A DNA stretch of 64,000 nt from the NCBI GenBank assembly GCA_963681505.1, contig OY811973.1, positions 12,723,227 to 12,787,226 on the forward strand, given 5' to 3'. Source of the DNA: Eunapius fragilis (lineage: Eukaryota > Porifera > Demospongiae > Spongillida > Spongillidae). This document shows, piece after piece, positions 1-10,298 of this stretch (positions are counted from its first letter, which is position 1; every line of letters starts with the position of its first letter). The notes under the pieces are model-generated. The model was not told where the DNA came from. It worked only from the letters and a program-made list of their open reading frames with translations, and made no database searches. The translations under genes and the position numbers were made by a program.

Positions 1-37
1 ATCTGCTCATAATTCATTACAGGCATGCAAAGGCATT

Positions 38-442
38 ATGTTCTATTTGCCCCTTCCTCTTAATAATACATTTGAGACAGTTACTGGGGTAGAGGGAAAT
101 GCATCATTGCCTGATCCTCAGCTGTATGTTATTGTTAATGGTGTCCCAACTAAAGATAAAGTAGTTTCGCAAACTTTAGTTGACGTCGATCGCATCAAAG
201 CAGCAATACAAAAACTCAGAAGTATAAACTGGCTGTACAGTTCTATTAATGATTTTAGTTTAAGTGAGATGGGGCGTCAGGTTGTTGAGGTTTTCGACAA
301 CACGTCTAGTTGTATGATTGAAAAGCTAACATCTGATGATATAGCAGCTTTCCAGTCTTACACTATTAGATCAGAAGTTATCTACTGCTCTGGACACCGA
401 GCAGTACAGGATGCAAAGGGTGAAGGAGCATCCAATAGATAA
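38..442 (+). pseudogene. Helitron segment: DUF6570-like N-terminal region
   Basis: The reading frame starts inside the gene with MFYLPLPLNNTFE and runs to a stop at 442. The FLPLPL-type start and the later 'AAIQKLRSINWLYSSIND' stretch resemble the DUF6570 region that precedes the Helitron-like N domain in many animal Helitrons. The frame is lost near 400-411: the continuing homologous peptide (VKEHPIDNRQAHLDVACFPT) is in the +1-shifted frame. The upstream start of the protein is outside the window. Confidence 0.7.
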
Positions 443-1570
443 TAGGCAGGCACATCTTGATGTAGCATGCTTTCCAACTTTGTTTCCAAGTGGTCGATTT
501 GGCGAGTTCCATGCACGGGCTTTGAAACTCTCCCTCGCTGAATATGTAAAGTCCAGGCTGCTTAACAAAGATTGTCGTTTTCGTAAAGATGCTCAATATA
601 TATTCTTCCTCTTGTGGCAGCATGAAATAAAGCAGCTGTCTGCAGGCATTTACAACTTCTCAAAAGTACAAAAAGTGCAATCCCTGTTGGTACCTTCCTC
701 TCAAAGGTGTCCAAGTCAGATGAGGAGGTTGAAACAAATCTTTCTACTATATTTCAATCTGTGCGTGGCACAAAGCAATACTGGTTTCTGCGCAGTTCAG
801 AATTGAAATGCATGTTAAGGGAATTTGGACCTCCAACACTTTTTGTAACACTCTCATGTGCAGAGTATGATAATGAGCACATATCTCGCTACCTAAGGAA
901 GGTCAATGATGTCCCAGAGAGTTATTCTATTTCTAGACTCTGCACAGAGGATCCTATATCTGTGTCGAGGAAATTCTCTGCTAATTTTCATGCGCTTTTT
1001 AATAGTTTAGTCTTGAAAAGCGCAGTGCTTGGAATGGTAGAACATTATTTCTATTAAAAAGAATACCAAGCACGTGGAGCTCCACATTATCATATTGTGC
1101 TGTGGATTGCAGATGCTCCAATCATTGGTATAAGTAGTCCTAACGATGTCATTAAGTGGATTCAGGAACGAATCACATGTAGAATCCCAAATGTAGATCA
1201 AAATCCTGAGCTCCATAGGCTTGTAACCAAATACCAGTTGCACAGGTGTACCAATTATTGCAAGCGCAGAACAAAAGTCAAAAATGCTTACATTACAAAG
1301 TGCAGATTTGGTTTTCCTAGAGATCCATGTGAGTGTGCTGTGCTTAACCATGTGGAAGAATGTCTAAAATCTAGAAAGAAGATTTACAATCTTCCAAGAG
1401 CTGCTGAAGAATCGCGTGAAAATGACTTCAATCCGCTGTTGCTTCTTATGTGGAAGGCCAATATGGACATCCAGTTCATATCTGACTCTTCACTTGCTTT
1501 AGCTCACTATGTGACAGGATACGTCACTAAAGCAGAAAAGGAACATGCAAGATGTGTGGCAACAAGTTAA
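411..1570 (+). pseudogene. Helitron segment: Helitron-like N domain and Rep (HUH) endonuclease
   Basis: Three overlapping frames give the Rep part. 'FPTLFPSGRFGEFHARAL' starts the Helitron-like N domain. After a frameshift near 680-707 the domain continues as 'YWFLRSSELKCMLREFGPPT'. An in-frame TAA at 1055-1057 precedes ARGAPHYHIVLW, which holds the HUH motif (HYH, about 1085-1093). The Rep tyrosine region HYVTGYVTKAEK sits near 1508-1542. The Rep domain nicks and joins single strands in rolling-circle transposition. Motif residues are present, but the chain is interrupted. Confidence 0.85.
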
Positions 1571-2057
1571 CTCCAATGCTAGTCTATATAGTAAACTGTG
1601 GAGTTTTGGGGTACGTAGTTTCAGGTTAAGGGAGTGTGGCCTGTATGAAGCCAGCGATCTATTATTAGGTGATCACTTATACGAGAAATCAGAACAGGTG
1701 AAATGGGTTGATGTTTCACTGCCACATAAGCGTAAGCGCAGGTTGAAAGATCACAACGTACTGCTTAAGATGCAGGAGAGTGACCCCAACTCTACTGACA
1801 TCTTACAAGCAAGCATGCTGGACACTCATTACCCTCAGAGGCCAATACAGCTAGAATCTGTATGTCTTTATGATTTCATCAAGTGGTATGAATATGGTGG
1901 TACTGATCAGAGTGGTGAGCGTATGTACACCAAAGTATCCAGCCCTCGTCTTACTAACCACAGCTCTTTGATCCAAACAACGAAAACCAGAGAGAAGAAT
2001 ATTTTTATTCTCTCATGCTATTGTTTTTACCTTTCAGAAATGAAAGTGCTCTTATAG
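1545..2057 (+). pseudogene. Helitron segment: Rep-to-helicase linker region
   Basis: After another frameshift near 1545-1560 the protein continues as 'MQDVWQQVNSNASLYSKLWS' and 'FRLRECGLYEASDLLLGDHL', then 'VCLYDFIKWYEYGG'. This is the region normally found between Rep and PIF1 in Helitron proteins (ECGLYEASDLLLG is a recurrent motif there). The frame degenerates past about 1960, and homologous sequence resumes in the frame opening near 2015 (LLFLPFRNESALIG). Confidence 0.75.
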
Positions 2058-3790
2058 GGGAGGGTGGGAATGCTGAGGCAGCATTCAACCGTCACATCCA
2101 TTGCAACAAAGACCTGTTTGCTCACCATGACAAACTACAGGCTATGTTGCAGGTGCAATCCAAGGTAAAAGAGATAAATGAGGCTAGGGATAAGGAACAA
2201 GAGCCTTGCGATTTCCCAGTAGAAGATTTGTTTGTGAAAGGTGAAGCAAAAGATGCACTAGAAGATGTATTTCTCAGAAATGAACAAGTACCAATAGAAG
2301 CCACTTTACAAAGCTGCATTGATAAGCTAAATAGTGATCAATTTCGAGTTTTCAGCAATGTAGTAGATCTCATGAATCATTTAAGAAGGCATGAAGATGG
2401 TGTGTGCTCATGCAGGCAACTCCATCCACTTCAAATGTTTCTCTCGGGTGTGGGCGGTACTGGTAAATCATTCTTAATACATACCATCCGGGCTCAAATT
2501 GCTGACATTTGGAAAGACACTCCAGATACTGCAATGACATGTGCTATTGCGGCACCAACAGGTTTAGCTGCATTCAACATCAATGGTGTTACTGTACACA
2601 GGCTATTTCAGCTGCCTGTTGAACATGAATCGAAAACATCCACTTACTGGCCCTAGCCAAAAGACTCTGTTAAAATAATGCGTGCTGGTTTTAAACACGT
2701 GAAGTTGATTATCATAGATGAGGTATCAATGCTCTCGAGCCTCAATTTAGCATACATACACTTGAGGTTAGAAGAGTTGTTTGGTGGTGACCAGTGGTTT
2801 GGTGGGTCCAATGTTCTCTTTGTGGGTGATATACTACAGTTGCCTCCTGTCAATGGGTCACATGTGTTCCAGAATGTGTGCAATAAGGTCATAGCTGCAC
2901 GCCTTGGCTGTTTGGCCTCTGTAAACATATGGCGTGAAACTGTGTCTTATGATGAATTGACTATTAATGAACATCAGAAAAAAGATTCCGAGTTTGCTAA
3001 CCTGCTTAATGATGTTAGGGTGAATTGTTTATCTGAGAAAACCATTGCATGCCTACAAAGAACTGTTATAAATTGCAAACCATTTGAAAAGTTTGTGGAA
3101 CTTCAGGCATCTGGGCAGCAGTTTCCAGTGTGTCTGCTTGCCACACGAAAAGCATGTGACCAGTTCAACAGTACAATGCTAGATCGGGCTGGGTCGCAGG
3201 TAGTAAAAAATTGCTTGCATTGATGAATACGATGAAACTGCTGGAGTGAAATGGACAACGAAAGCCTCTGCTGCACTAGAAAAGTTAAACCATGACTGTA
3301 ATAATACTGCTGGATTAGAAGCAGAGTTGATCATAGCAGTGGGGGCTCGAGTTATGTTACGCAGAAATATTCACACTGGTCGTGGGTTGGTGAATGGGGC
3401 GCTTGGTTGTGTAAGCGCTATCAGTAAGGACTCAATTGAGGTGCTATTTGATCATTCCCCAACCTCACGTGTTAAAATACAGCATGTTAAAAGTAAATTT
3501 CAGGTCATGAAGCGGTTTTATATGCTGAGAAAACAGTTCCCCTTGATCCTAGCATATGCCATAACCATACATAAGTCACAGGGCATCTCTCGTGATTGTG
3601 CCATAGTAGATCTATCACAAGATGTGTTTGCAACAGGAATGGCATATGTAGCTCTCTCAAGGGTGAGATCTTTATCAGGCTTGTACATTTGTAACTTTGA
3701 CCCTAAATATATCAAGGTCAGCAAAGAGTGCATTGATGAATTAAATAGACTAAGAAAAACATTTAAACCTGACCTTCCCTGCATTGAGCA
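2015..3790 (+). pseudogene. Helitron segment: PIF1-family SF1B helicase
   Basis: Walker A GVGGTGKS lies near 2449-2472 and Walker B LIIIDEVSM near 2705-2731; motif III-like VGDILQLPPV follows near 2823-2850. The C-terminal motifs ITIHKSQG and YVALSRVRS lie near 3560-3670. Between Walker A and B there is an in-frame TAG at 2654-2656. A frameshift at the A-run near 3204-3209 separates the central from the C-terminal half (GARVMLRRN, then ILAYAITIHKSQGIS). This would be the unwinding motor of the Helitron. Confidence 0.9.
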
Positions 3791-4119
3791 TTCTGTTAAA
3801 AACATATCTAGAAAACAACTGACTGTAGCTACTGAATTAGATGACTTGGTTCAGCCCACAAATCTAAACAAGCAACATCATTTACCTGTGATCCATGGTG
3901 ATAAGATCAAAGGTACTATCTTACCTCTAGAGCACGACACTAAGAAAAAGGGTCATGGTGTAATTACTCTGAAGCTTAACATTATGCACGAGTCTTCCAG
4001 TGATGTAATAGTTGTACCACAAGAACCTCTTACAACATGGCCTAACTTAAGGTATCATCAGACAAATGAAACATGGCAGCAGGATAAATGCAGGCTTTTG
4101 GGATTAGTATTTGAATGTG

Positions 4120-4597
4120 CAACACAATTGCAACAAGGTGGCCCTACTGTTGTATTAAATCGCCCTAACCTTCAAACTATAGTTTCAATAAGAGGTGATG
4201 GAAATTGTTTGTTCAGGTGTTTTTCATACATTCTGACAGGGTCACAAAACCATCACTTAAGGGTACGGAAAGCTATAGTTGCTCACATGCGATCTATCAG
4301 TGCATTATTAATGGGATCCCCCTTCACAGGTATAACAGCTGATATTGAAACTTACATTAGTACGACCTGAATGTGGTACTCTAGGACATGGGGAAGCACA
4401 GCAGAAATGTTAACACTTGCTCACTTAGTCCAATGTAACATATATTCCTATAATCCCACTTCCAATATATGGGATACAGTGTTCCCAAAAACCATATAGA
4501 TGACAGCATGATAGATGATGTTGGGCAGCGGTCCATGTATCTATTTTGGAGGAATAATAATCATTTTGATGTTGTCACATCTCAACTAGAAAGGTGA
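4120..4597 (+). pseudogene. Helitron segment: OTU cysteine protease domain
   Basis: Downstream of the helicase, in the same frame, VSIRGDGNCLFRCFSYILTG (about 4180-4240) carries the OTU catalytic D-G-N-C box. A TGA at 4368-4370 interrupts it, but homology continues in frame with TWGSTAEMLTLAHL. A final shifted segment MYLFWRNNNHFDVV (about 4535-4576) holds the expected catalytic His. OTU domains in Helitrons may process the polyprotein or act on ubiquitin; the role is not established here. Confidence 0.82.
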
Positions 4598-5481
4598 AGG
4601 ATTGGTTGGTGTAGGTGAAAACAAAATATCATGCTACTACACTACAATGTGAACAATGATTGTCACTGGTGCAGAGGTATACACATTGCCGACTTGTCTT
4701 TCTCGTCATTATTATGTACTGAATAAGATATGATGTCTTATGTCACAGTGCAATGTGATGTCAAAGCACACCAAGGCTACAATACAGCCCATGATATGTG
4801 TATTCATGTGTGCTATATTCTGTGTATGTGCACTGTTTGGCATTCAAGACTCATTTTGTTTTGGCATTATGATTCAGGCAACTGTCAGGCATTTTGTGTG
4901 TAGCGTAGCACCAAGTGAAGAGAATTGTTCTTAGTGTACTAATGTAATGACCAGTGTACGCGTGAGGTAAAGAATTAAAACTTTAATCAGCACAAAGCAT
5001 GTATTGTCGATGTATCTGGTTGAGTGGCCAAAAGTAGGCAACAATGAGTGAGTGTAGGGACTCATGACACCCCCGCCTTGTGCGGATAATACATGTATTT
5101 CTGATCAAACAGATTTACATGGGGGACCTATTCCCTTGGCTATATAACAGCAGACATGTCAGAATTGTTATTGCCTGTCCCAATTGGATTTGACATACTA
5201 ACTCCATTATGCACTGTTATAATATAGGGGATTACCAGCTAAACCACATGTCACTGAGGAGAGCCTGCCTCAGCTTGCTACAGGTGTTAAATCAACACCT
5301 TTAGCTGTTGACAATGCTTCACCTCCTCTCACTATAGCTTGCTATAGCTAGATTCTCTGACAACTTCCTGCCATGCTGGCTAGACATTTTAATGTCTCTT
5401 TTTATTTAAAGGAAGGTTATGTATGAAAGGGTATTTTATATCCTATATAGTTAACGTGTTCATTTGCTTTAATTGGGCGTG
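4598..5481. other. No gene seen
   Basis: This stretch has only short, dispersed reading frames without recognisable domains. It probably includes the Helitron 3' end and flanking unique sequence. Confidence 0.5.
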
Positions 5482-5674
5482 TACAGTAGCGGCTCGCACA
5501 TAGTTACAATTTCCATATCCCACATTTGGAAAGTATGCCATTAGAAGATGCTTTAATGCTTTATATCAGCTAACATACCCAGGTATAGCTGAACACAAAA
5601 CCTAGTCTAACATCACTATGAATGGGGCATACTTTCCAAATGCAAATTGTAGCTATGTGCGAGCCGCTACTGTA
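5482..5674. mobile_element. MITE with TA target site, mariner-like ends
   Basis: The left end TACAGTAGCGGCTCGCACAT (from 5482) is the exact reverse complement of the right end up to 5674; the perfect arm is 22 bp. With a short insertion in the left arm the inverted similarity extends to about 55 bp (TTGGAAAGTATGCC against GGCATACTTTCCAA). Removing the terminal TA on each side leaves CAGT-type ends with a TA duplication, as in Tc1/mariner-derived MITEs. It has no coding capacity. Confidence 0.82.
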
Positions 5675-5869
5675 TGCTTAAACCTTAAAATCATGTAAAT
5701 AACTGTTATGCGAAACTTAATGTATGCAAGCGCACTAGTTGGAAAAATGAGTATCAAGCCTATATATCTTATCGTGTATGTGGGGCATACCAAACGCACT
5801 AGCTATTACAGATACAAATCTTGGTATAGGTATAGGCTTCATTGTACCCGACCTTACACAGGTACCCAC

Positions 5870-5888
5870 CCACCCACCCACCCACCCA
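5870..5888. repeat. (ACCC)n microsatellite
   Basis: Short run of ACCC units. Confidence 0.8.
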
Positions 5889-6006
5889 TGTGAGAGCTTA
5901 TCATTGCAATGCAACTATAGTTAGTTAACACCTCTATAACCTCAGGTTTGGTAAGTCTTACTTCGACCATAAAATTATTTTTACTTTCCCGCCATTCAGG
6001 TAGCAG

Positions 6007-6016
6007 TATATTTAAA
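6007..6016 (+). promoter_or_regulatory. Candidate TATA box
   Basis: TATATTTAAA lies about 50 bases before a likely donor (GTAAGACC at 6066) and about 110 bases before the ATG at 6126. Its placement suggests a promoter for the repeat-rich gene that follows. The transcription start is not shown by sequence alone. Confidence 0.4.
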
Positions 6017-6125
6017 GGACGACTAAGGTCCTCTCAGAATCATTGCTCAGTTGTAATACTCACCAGTAAGACCATTATATTGGCTTGTGAATACGGCGTG
6101 ATGTAATTTTCTTTTTAATACAGAT

Positions 6126-6914
6126 ATGGACCTCCAAGATCTGATGGGGAATATGTACGACAGCAGCGGCGAGGAAGATGAACCCATGGCTCCTGAACCG
6201 GAGCATTATCGCAACTCGCCGCTGCTGCTCTACTCTCTCCTCCAATCGCCGCAGGGGTCCCTCCTCCACCTCCAATCCCCGCAGGGGTCCCTCCTCCACC
6301 TCCAATCGCCGCAGGGGTCCCTCCTCCACCTCCAATCGCCGAAGGGGTCCCTCCACCTCCTTTCGCCGCAGGTCGCCATCCACCTCCAATCGCCGCAGGT
6401 GTCCCTCCTCCACCTCCAATCGCCGCAGGCGTCCCTCCACCTCCATTCGCCGCAGGTCGCCCTCCACCTCCAATCGGCGCAGGTGTCCCTCCTCCACCTC
6501 CAATCGGCGCAGGTGTCCCTCCTCCACCTCCAATCGGCGCAGGTGTCCCTCCTCCACCTCCAATCGGCGCAGGTGTCCCTCCTCCACCTCCAATCGGCGC
6601 AGGTGTCCCTCCTCCACCTCCCATCGCCGCAGGTGTCCCTCCACCTCCAATCGGCGCAGATGTCCCTCCTCCAATCGGCGCAGGTGTCCCTCCTCCACCT
6701 CCAATCGCCGCAGGCGTCCCTCCTCCTCCATTCGCCGCAGGTCGCCCTCCACCTCCAATCGCCGCAGGTGTCCCTCCACCTCCAATCGGCGCAGATGTCC
6801 CTCCTCCACCTCCAATCGCCGCAGGTCGCTATCACCCCTACGGGAGGGGGCGGGGAAGGCGAGGCGGGTTATTGTTTAATCAATGTTCATGTTACTTTTA
6901 TTATTGATTTTTAA
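6126..6914 (+). CDS. Small repeat-rich protein gene with acidic N-terminus (function unknown)
   Basis: A plausible 58-base intron (GTAAGACC at 6066 to ATACAG at 6123) ends three bases before the ATG. The first ~30 residues ([20 protein letters not shown]...) look like ordinary acidic coding sequence. The rest is a 27/30-bp minisatellite translated in this frame as repeats of [10 protein letters not shown]. The frame ends without interruption at 6914. A frame shifted by two bases reads ([10 protein letters not shown])n and then [14 protein letters not shown], which looks more like a real proline-rich protein with an RGG-type tail, but it has no ATG after its upstream stop at 6194. Either this frame is the product, or a frameshift or unrecognised splice joins the N-terminus to the proline frame. 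I do not recognise the family. Confidence 0.5.
   Translation: MDLQDLMGNMYDSSGEEDEPMAPEPEHYRNSPLLLYSLLQSPQGSLLHLQSPQGSLLHLQSPQGSLLHLQSPKGSLHLLSPQVAIHLQSPQVSLLHLQSPQASLHLHSPQVALHLQSAQVSLLHLQSAQVSLLHLQSAQVSLLHLQSAQVSLLHLQSAQVSLLHLPSPQVSLHLQSAQMSLLQSAQVSLLHLQSPQASLLLHSPQVALHLQSPQVSLHLQSAQMSLLHLQSPQVAITPTGGGGEGEAGYCLINVHVTFIIDF
6236..6830. repeat. GC-rich coding minisatellite, 27/30-bp units
   Basis: About 20 units of the type GGTGTCCCTCCTCCACCTCC-AATCGGCGCA (30 bp) or a 27-bp version lacking one CCT. Both unit lengths are multiples of three, so frames are kept across the array. Variants alternate GCCGCAGG / GGCGCAGG at the unit boundary. Confidence 0.9.
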
Positions 6915-7063
6915 TTAGAACGCATGTCTTGTTCGCAGAGTAACTACATATATTTATCGCACGCGCGCGTTATTAACTTATTGAGAACTATAGTCTCATC
7001 CCCGTGACGACACGTTTTGCAAATGCATAATCCCTGTGCATGATAGGAAAAAAAAGCAAGGAA

Positions 7064-7109
7064 ACAAGTAAGTAAAAAAATTTCTCTTTGAGAAAAAATA
7101 TTTACTTGT
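7064..7109. repeat. Short ACAAGT...ACTTGT palindrome related to the foldback MITE family
   Basis: ACAAGTAAGTAAAAAAATTT faces its near-complement ending TATTTACTTGT. It is preceded by AAAAAGCAAGGAAACAAG, the same core found inside the long foldback elements at 42.9, 55.2 and 59.1 kb. Confidence 0.55.
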
Positions 7110-7615
7110 ATATTTGAATACAAGTTGCAAAAGGGAGCACAGTTTGCCCTATTCCATCCACCCAAAAATGGAATTATGCCTGTTCGCTAAGTACAGGTAG
7201 GGCTAAACTTTATTCTGGCGCACTCTACGCACCGTAAATAACCATGCATGCATGCTGTTTTAAACCTTATATTTTAACCGCTTCCACCGACCACCAGAGG
7301 GAAAACAAGCCATTGCATAGCGTACAGCCTCGATCGAAACACAGAGCGACTCGTTGCACAGAGATCTTACATAATTCTTCACTTTGAACGTTTTAAGCAA
7401 GCTATGATGATTTGAAACCCATCAGTACTCTCGCTAACCTCGTAAAACAGTCAGTCGTAAAGAAATCACAAGCGACAATAATTATTCAAAATGGCGCGTG
7501 AATAAGGTCTATATATAAACACTCGCATATCTATGTAATGCGGCATAACGATACAGATCATATGTCAGTACACGAGCCAGTAGCGGATCCAGCGAGGGGG
7601 TCCTGGGGGTCCGGA

Positions 7616-7640
7616 CCCCCCCCCCCCCCCCCCCCCCCCC
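7616..7640. repeat. Poly-C tract (about 25)
   Basis: Homopolymer following GGGGGTCCGGA; part of a dispersed repeat that also carries GGATCC. Confidence 0.85.
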
Positions 7641-7980
7641 TCAATAATGATGATTACGTAATTAACTGAACTTAATCACGTGCTTCGCTGGTCGTGAAAA
7701 CAGAATTGATTATCGTGTTGCTCTACTGGTTGATACATTGACACAGGCCCGTAGCCAGGAAGTTTGGTGGGGGGCGATCTATAACAAAGACAGCGGAACT
7801 ATAGAGATGTGGACCGGAGTTGAATCCAGAAGCGGTGGTTGAAGAGTTTACTCGTCGTTACCCACGCAGGCTTTTGCTTTTGTTAATGAACCCTTTTTCA
7901 GAGTATAGCTAGCCCAAAGGTTATACTTGATGCTGTCAATATTACGTTGTTTAGGAACAGTATCATTGTGAAAAGTGCTT

Positions 7981-8080
7981 TAATTTTCATGCCAAATAAA
8001 TGGGAAACTTAAAAAAGCGGCTGGGCTGTGAATTTAATTTTCATGCCAAATAAATGGGAAACTTAAAAAAGCGGCTGGGG
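7981..8080. repeat. 54-bp tandem duplication
   Basis: TAATTTTCATGCCAAATAAA...AAAAAAGCGGCTGGG occurs twice, starting at 7981 and 8035, nearly identical, so the duplication is recent. Confidence 0.9.
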
Positions 8081-8139
8081 CTGTGCCCCAGGCCCCGCCA
8101 CGGGAGGGGGCACACCCCCTCCATGAATTTGATTTTAGA

Positions 8140-8160
8140 CCCCCCCCCCCCCCCCCCCCC
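8140..8160. repeat. Poly-C tract (about 21)
   Basis: Poly-C followed by TTTCCGGAATTCCTGGATCC, a dispersed repeat junction. Confidence 0.85.
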
Positions 8161-9481
8161 TTTCCGGAATTCCTGGATCCGCCCCCTGCAAGCAAATATA
8201 CGCTATCGCACAGCAATTCAGGGCTTTGATTCCGGGCCCGTGACAGCACGCAATATCACCCGGGAGAGCGTGCTTCCGAATTTTGCGCGCCATGTGCTCT
8301 CGAAATCGTGAGTGGACCGATTTCATACGAATGATTTCTCGGTCCCGGAGGATAATTTGTGTGCGCACGGGGTAATTCGAGATCTTCATCGGACGCGAAC
8401 GTGCAATTTTGTACGAGACCGAGCAACACACCCGCGTACACACAATTATTGTATGACGTAACGGGTTAAGTAAACGTTAACTTATATGCTTGCGAGGTCA
8501 TTGATTAATTAATAGTTAAATTATATTTTGCAGAGGTTATTCAAAATTTTAATTTGTTGATTCGACAAGTTACAAAATATGAAATACTATGCTTAGAAAG
8601 TTGAGAACTGGGACTAGACCTGTTTATAAAAAGAAAAGAATACTGAGACATCACTGACCGACACATGGCTTTACCTCGGTGATAAGTGGTAACGTCTGAT
8701 TTCCAAACCATTCTTCACTGCTGTCAAAGCGAGTACCCCACAAGCCATCATCTGTGGAAGGAAAAGGATAACTACCATAGCCAGCGGCTTACCGTTACCT
8801 TTTAGCGCTCTTGTTCAAACGAATTAGCAAAATTAAAAGAACACACCGGGAAACCAACTTTTCAACCACGAAGCCCCATTATTCGGTTCCTGATGTTACG
8901 TCGACCAACAGTCGTAAACGTCAGTCTAGGAAGGTTATGAACAAACATGGTATCGCACACAAACACAGTTTTAAAAGCTTACCGTGTGATGAAGCGTAGC
9001 GATTCTTAATAGCGAAAAGTCGCCACAATTGCATCGTAGAATGACTTCCCAATAATCGTTTTAAAAATTTCCTGGCAAGCAAAGCTTAACTCACCTGGCG
9101 CTTGGCTTTAGGTAGCGCACCCACGACGTTTTCCTATAAGCTGCATGGCTCCTACTTGACTAGCGGTGGAAGATGTAGTTGTGTTCCACAGTACAGTGGT
9201 CATCAGATCCTGAAAATCGCACAGATCAAAATTTTGTGAGGTACTGACTCTTTTCTTACCGACTCGACTGAGACGAATAATGGTCATCACGTGGCGGGAG
9301 CGCATACGCGCATGCGTTGTGAACCTCACAACTTGATACACATTTAAATATAGTTAGTCAGAACACTAGTCTTGCGTCACCCCTTTGAGGCAATGCTTTT
9401 GTTATCTGTGCACATTGAGGCATTAGAAAAACTAGCCGATTGCACCGCTGTCGCTACTGCTCCAAAGGTGACGCAAGGCTA

Positions 9482-9715
9482 CACTGTAGAGTACAACGCC
9501 TCATTATACGTATGTTTAACTGTGGTCACCACATTTGTTATAAACATTGCGTATGGATACTATATACGGGGTATCTATACCTGATGTGTATACTAGGGAG
9601 AATCTAGGGTTGTATAACAAGTTGTGCATCAGCCATACATGTACGTATGTATAACACATGGTATAACACCTAGAATACATATTGCGTATAATAACGCGAG
9701 ATCGAGTCTACAGCG
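9482..9715. mobile_element. Candidate short non-autonomous CACTA copy
   Basis: The left end CACTGTAGAG faces TCTACAGCG at 9715, and ATTATACG-type sequence lies inside both ends. The interior is full of GTATAAC/GTTATAC motifs and shares GCGTATGGATACTATATAC with the left end of the CACTA element starting at 15824. The flanking trinucleotides (CTA and ACC) do not match, and the right end reads GCG rather than GTG. It could instead be one end of a larger disrupted element. Confidence 0.45.
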
Positions 9716-9864
9716 ACCCACTCGACCACTCGCTCTGCTCAATCCTATACCCCGCCGTACAGTACAAGCGACAGTTTACGCTTTCTTTTCTCTGACTCAG
9801 CATCACCTCTCAGAGCTAGAGGAAACAGCAACACTTATACACAGGGAAATTATGCGTCAAATCA

Positions 9865-10085
9865 TATTATGATTTTACAAATGATTTGTCAGATGATTCA
9901 TATTATTTGAGTATGATTCCGAATCCACTAAAATCAAGCGTTGATTCTTAAAATCATGTGGAAAATCACTATTTTATTTTACGCATTTGTTCCCCAGAAA
10001 TAACGTTGTGATTTTTAAAACGATTTGTCATATGATTCATGCGATTTGAATATGATTTTGAATCCACTAGTGTAAATTTTTTAAT
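9865..10085. promoter_or_regulatory. Left subterminal ATGATTT repeats of CACTA-1
   Basis: Many copies of ATGATTT/AAATCAT in both orientations, mirrored at 15.0-15.27 kb. By analogy with plant CACTA elements these are likely binding sites for an element-encoded protein (inference). Confidence 0.65.
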
Positions 10086-10298
10086 TCATGTTCATGCAGT
10101 ATACACATGTACATGTTTTTATACCAAATAAATTCCATGCATCCATTCTAAGGGTGATTTTGAAATCAAAAGCCTTTGATACACATCCATGACATTAATT
10201 AAAACTTAAAAATATATATCCATGTATTATTGTCAACATTGTAATTCACAGGGGAAGTTCACACACATAGAATGATGATGTTTTCCCTGCAACTGGAA

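Larger units (their letters stand above)
1..4597 (+). mobile_element. Decayed Helitron with OTU domain (5' end outside window)
   Basis: One transposon-derived coding unit runs through this stretch in shifting frames: a DUF6570-like N-terminus, Helitron-like N and Rep (HUH) domains, a PIF1-type helicase and a C-terminal OTU cysteine protease. That order is the known Rep/Hel layout of rolling-circle Helitrons, some of which carry OTU. The left end lies before base 1. I could not place the 3' hairpin/CTRR terminus; it should lie downstream of the last coding codon (stop at 4595-4597). At least eight lesions break the frame, so this copy is dead. Confidence 0.88.
6915..9481. other. Non-coding stretch with poly-C repeats, no gene recognised
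   Basis: No coding region with a domain is visible. Contents are listed separately: a 46-bp palindrome, two poly-C tracts and a 54-bp tandem duplication. Around 7745 and 8160-8200 are short segments typical of dispersed 'CGTAGCCAGGA' / 'GGATCCAGGAATTCCGG' plus poly-G repeats of marine invertebrates. Confidence 0.45.

Noticed and set aside
6075-6835. Three long minus-strand frames and a second plus-strand frame across 6.1-6.9 kb
   Set aside because: They are translations of the same minisatellite in other frames. Only the ATG frame at 6126 has a promoter, a splice site and a non-repetitive start.
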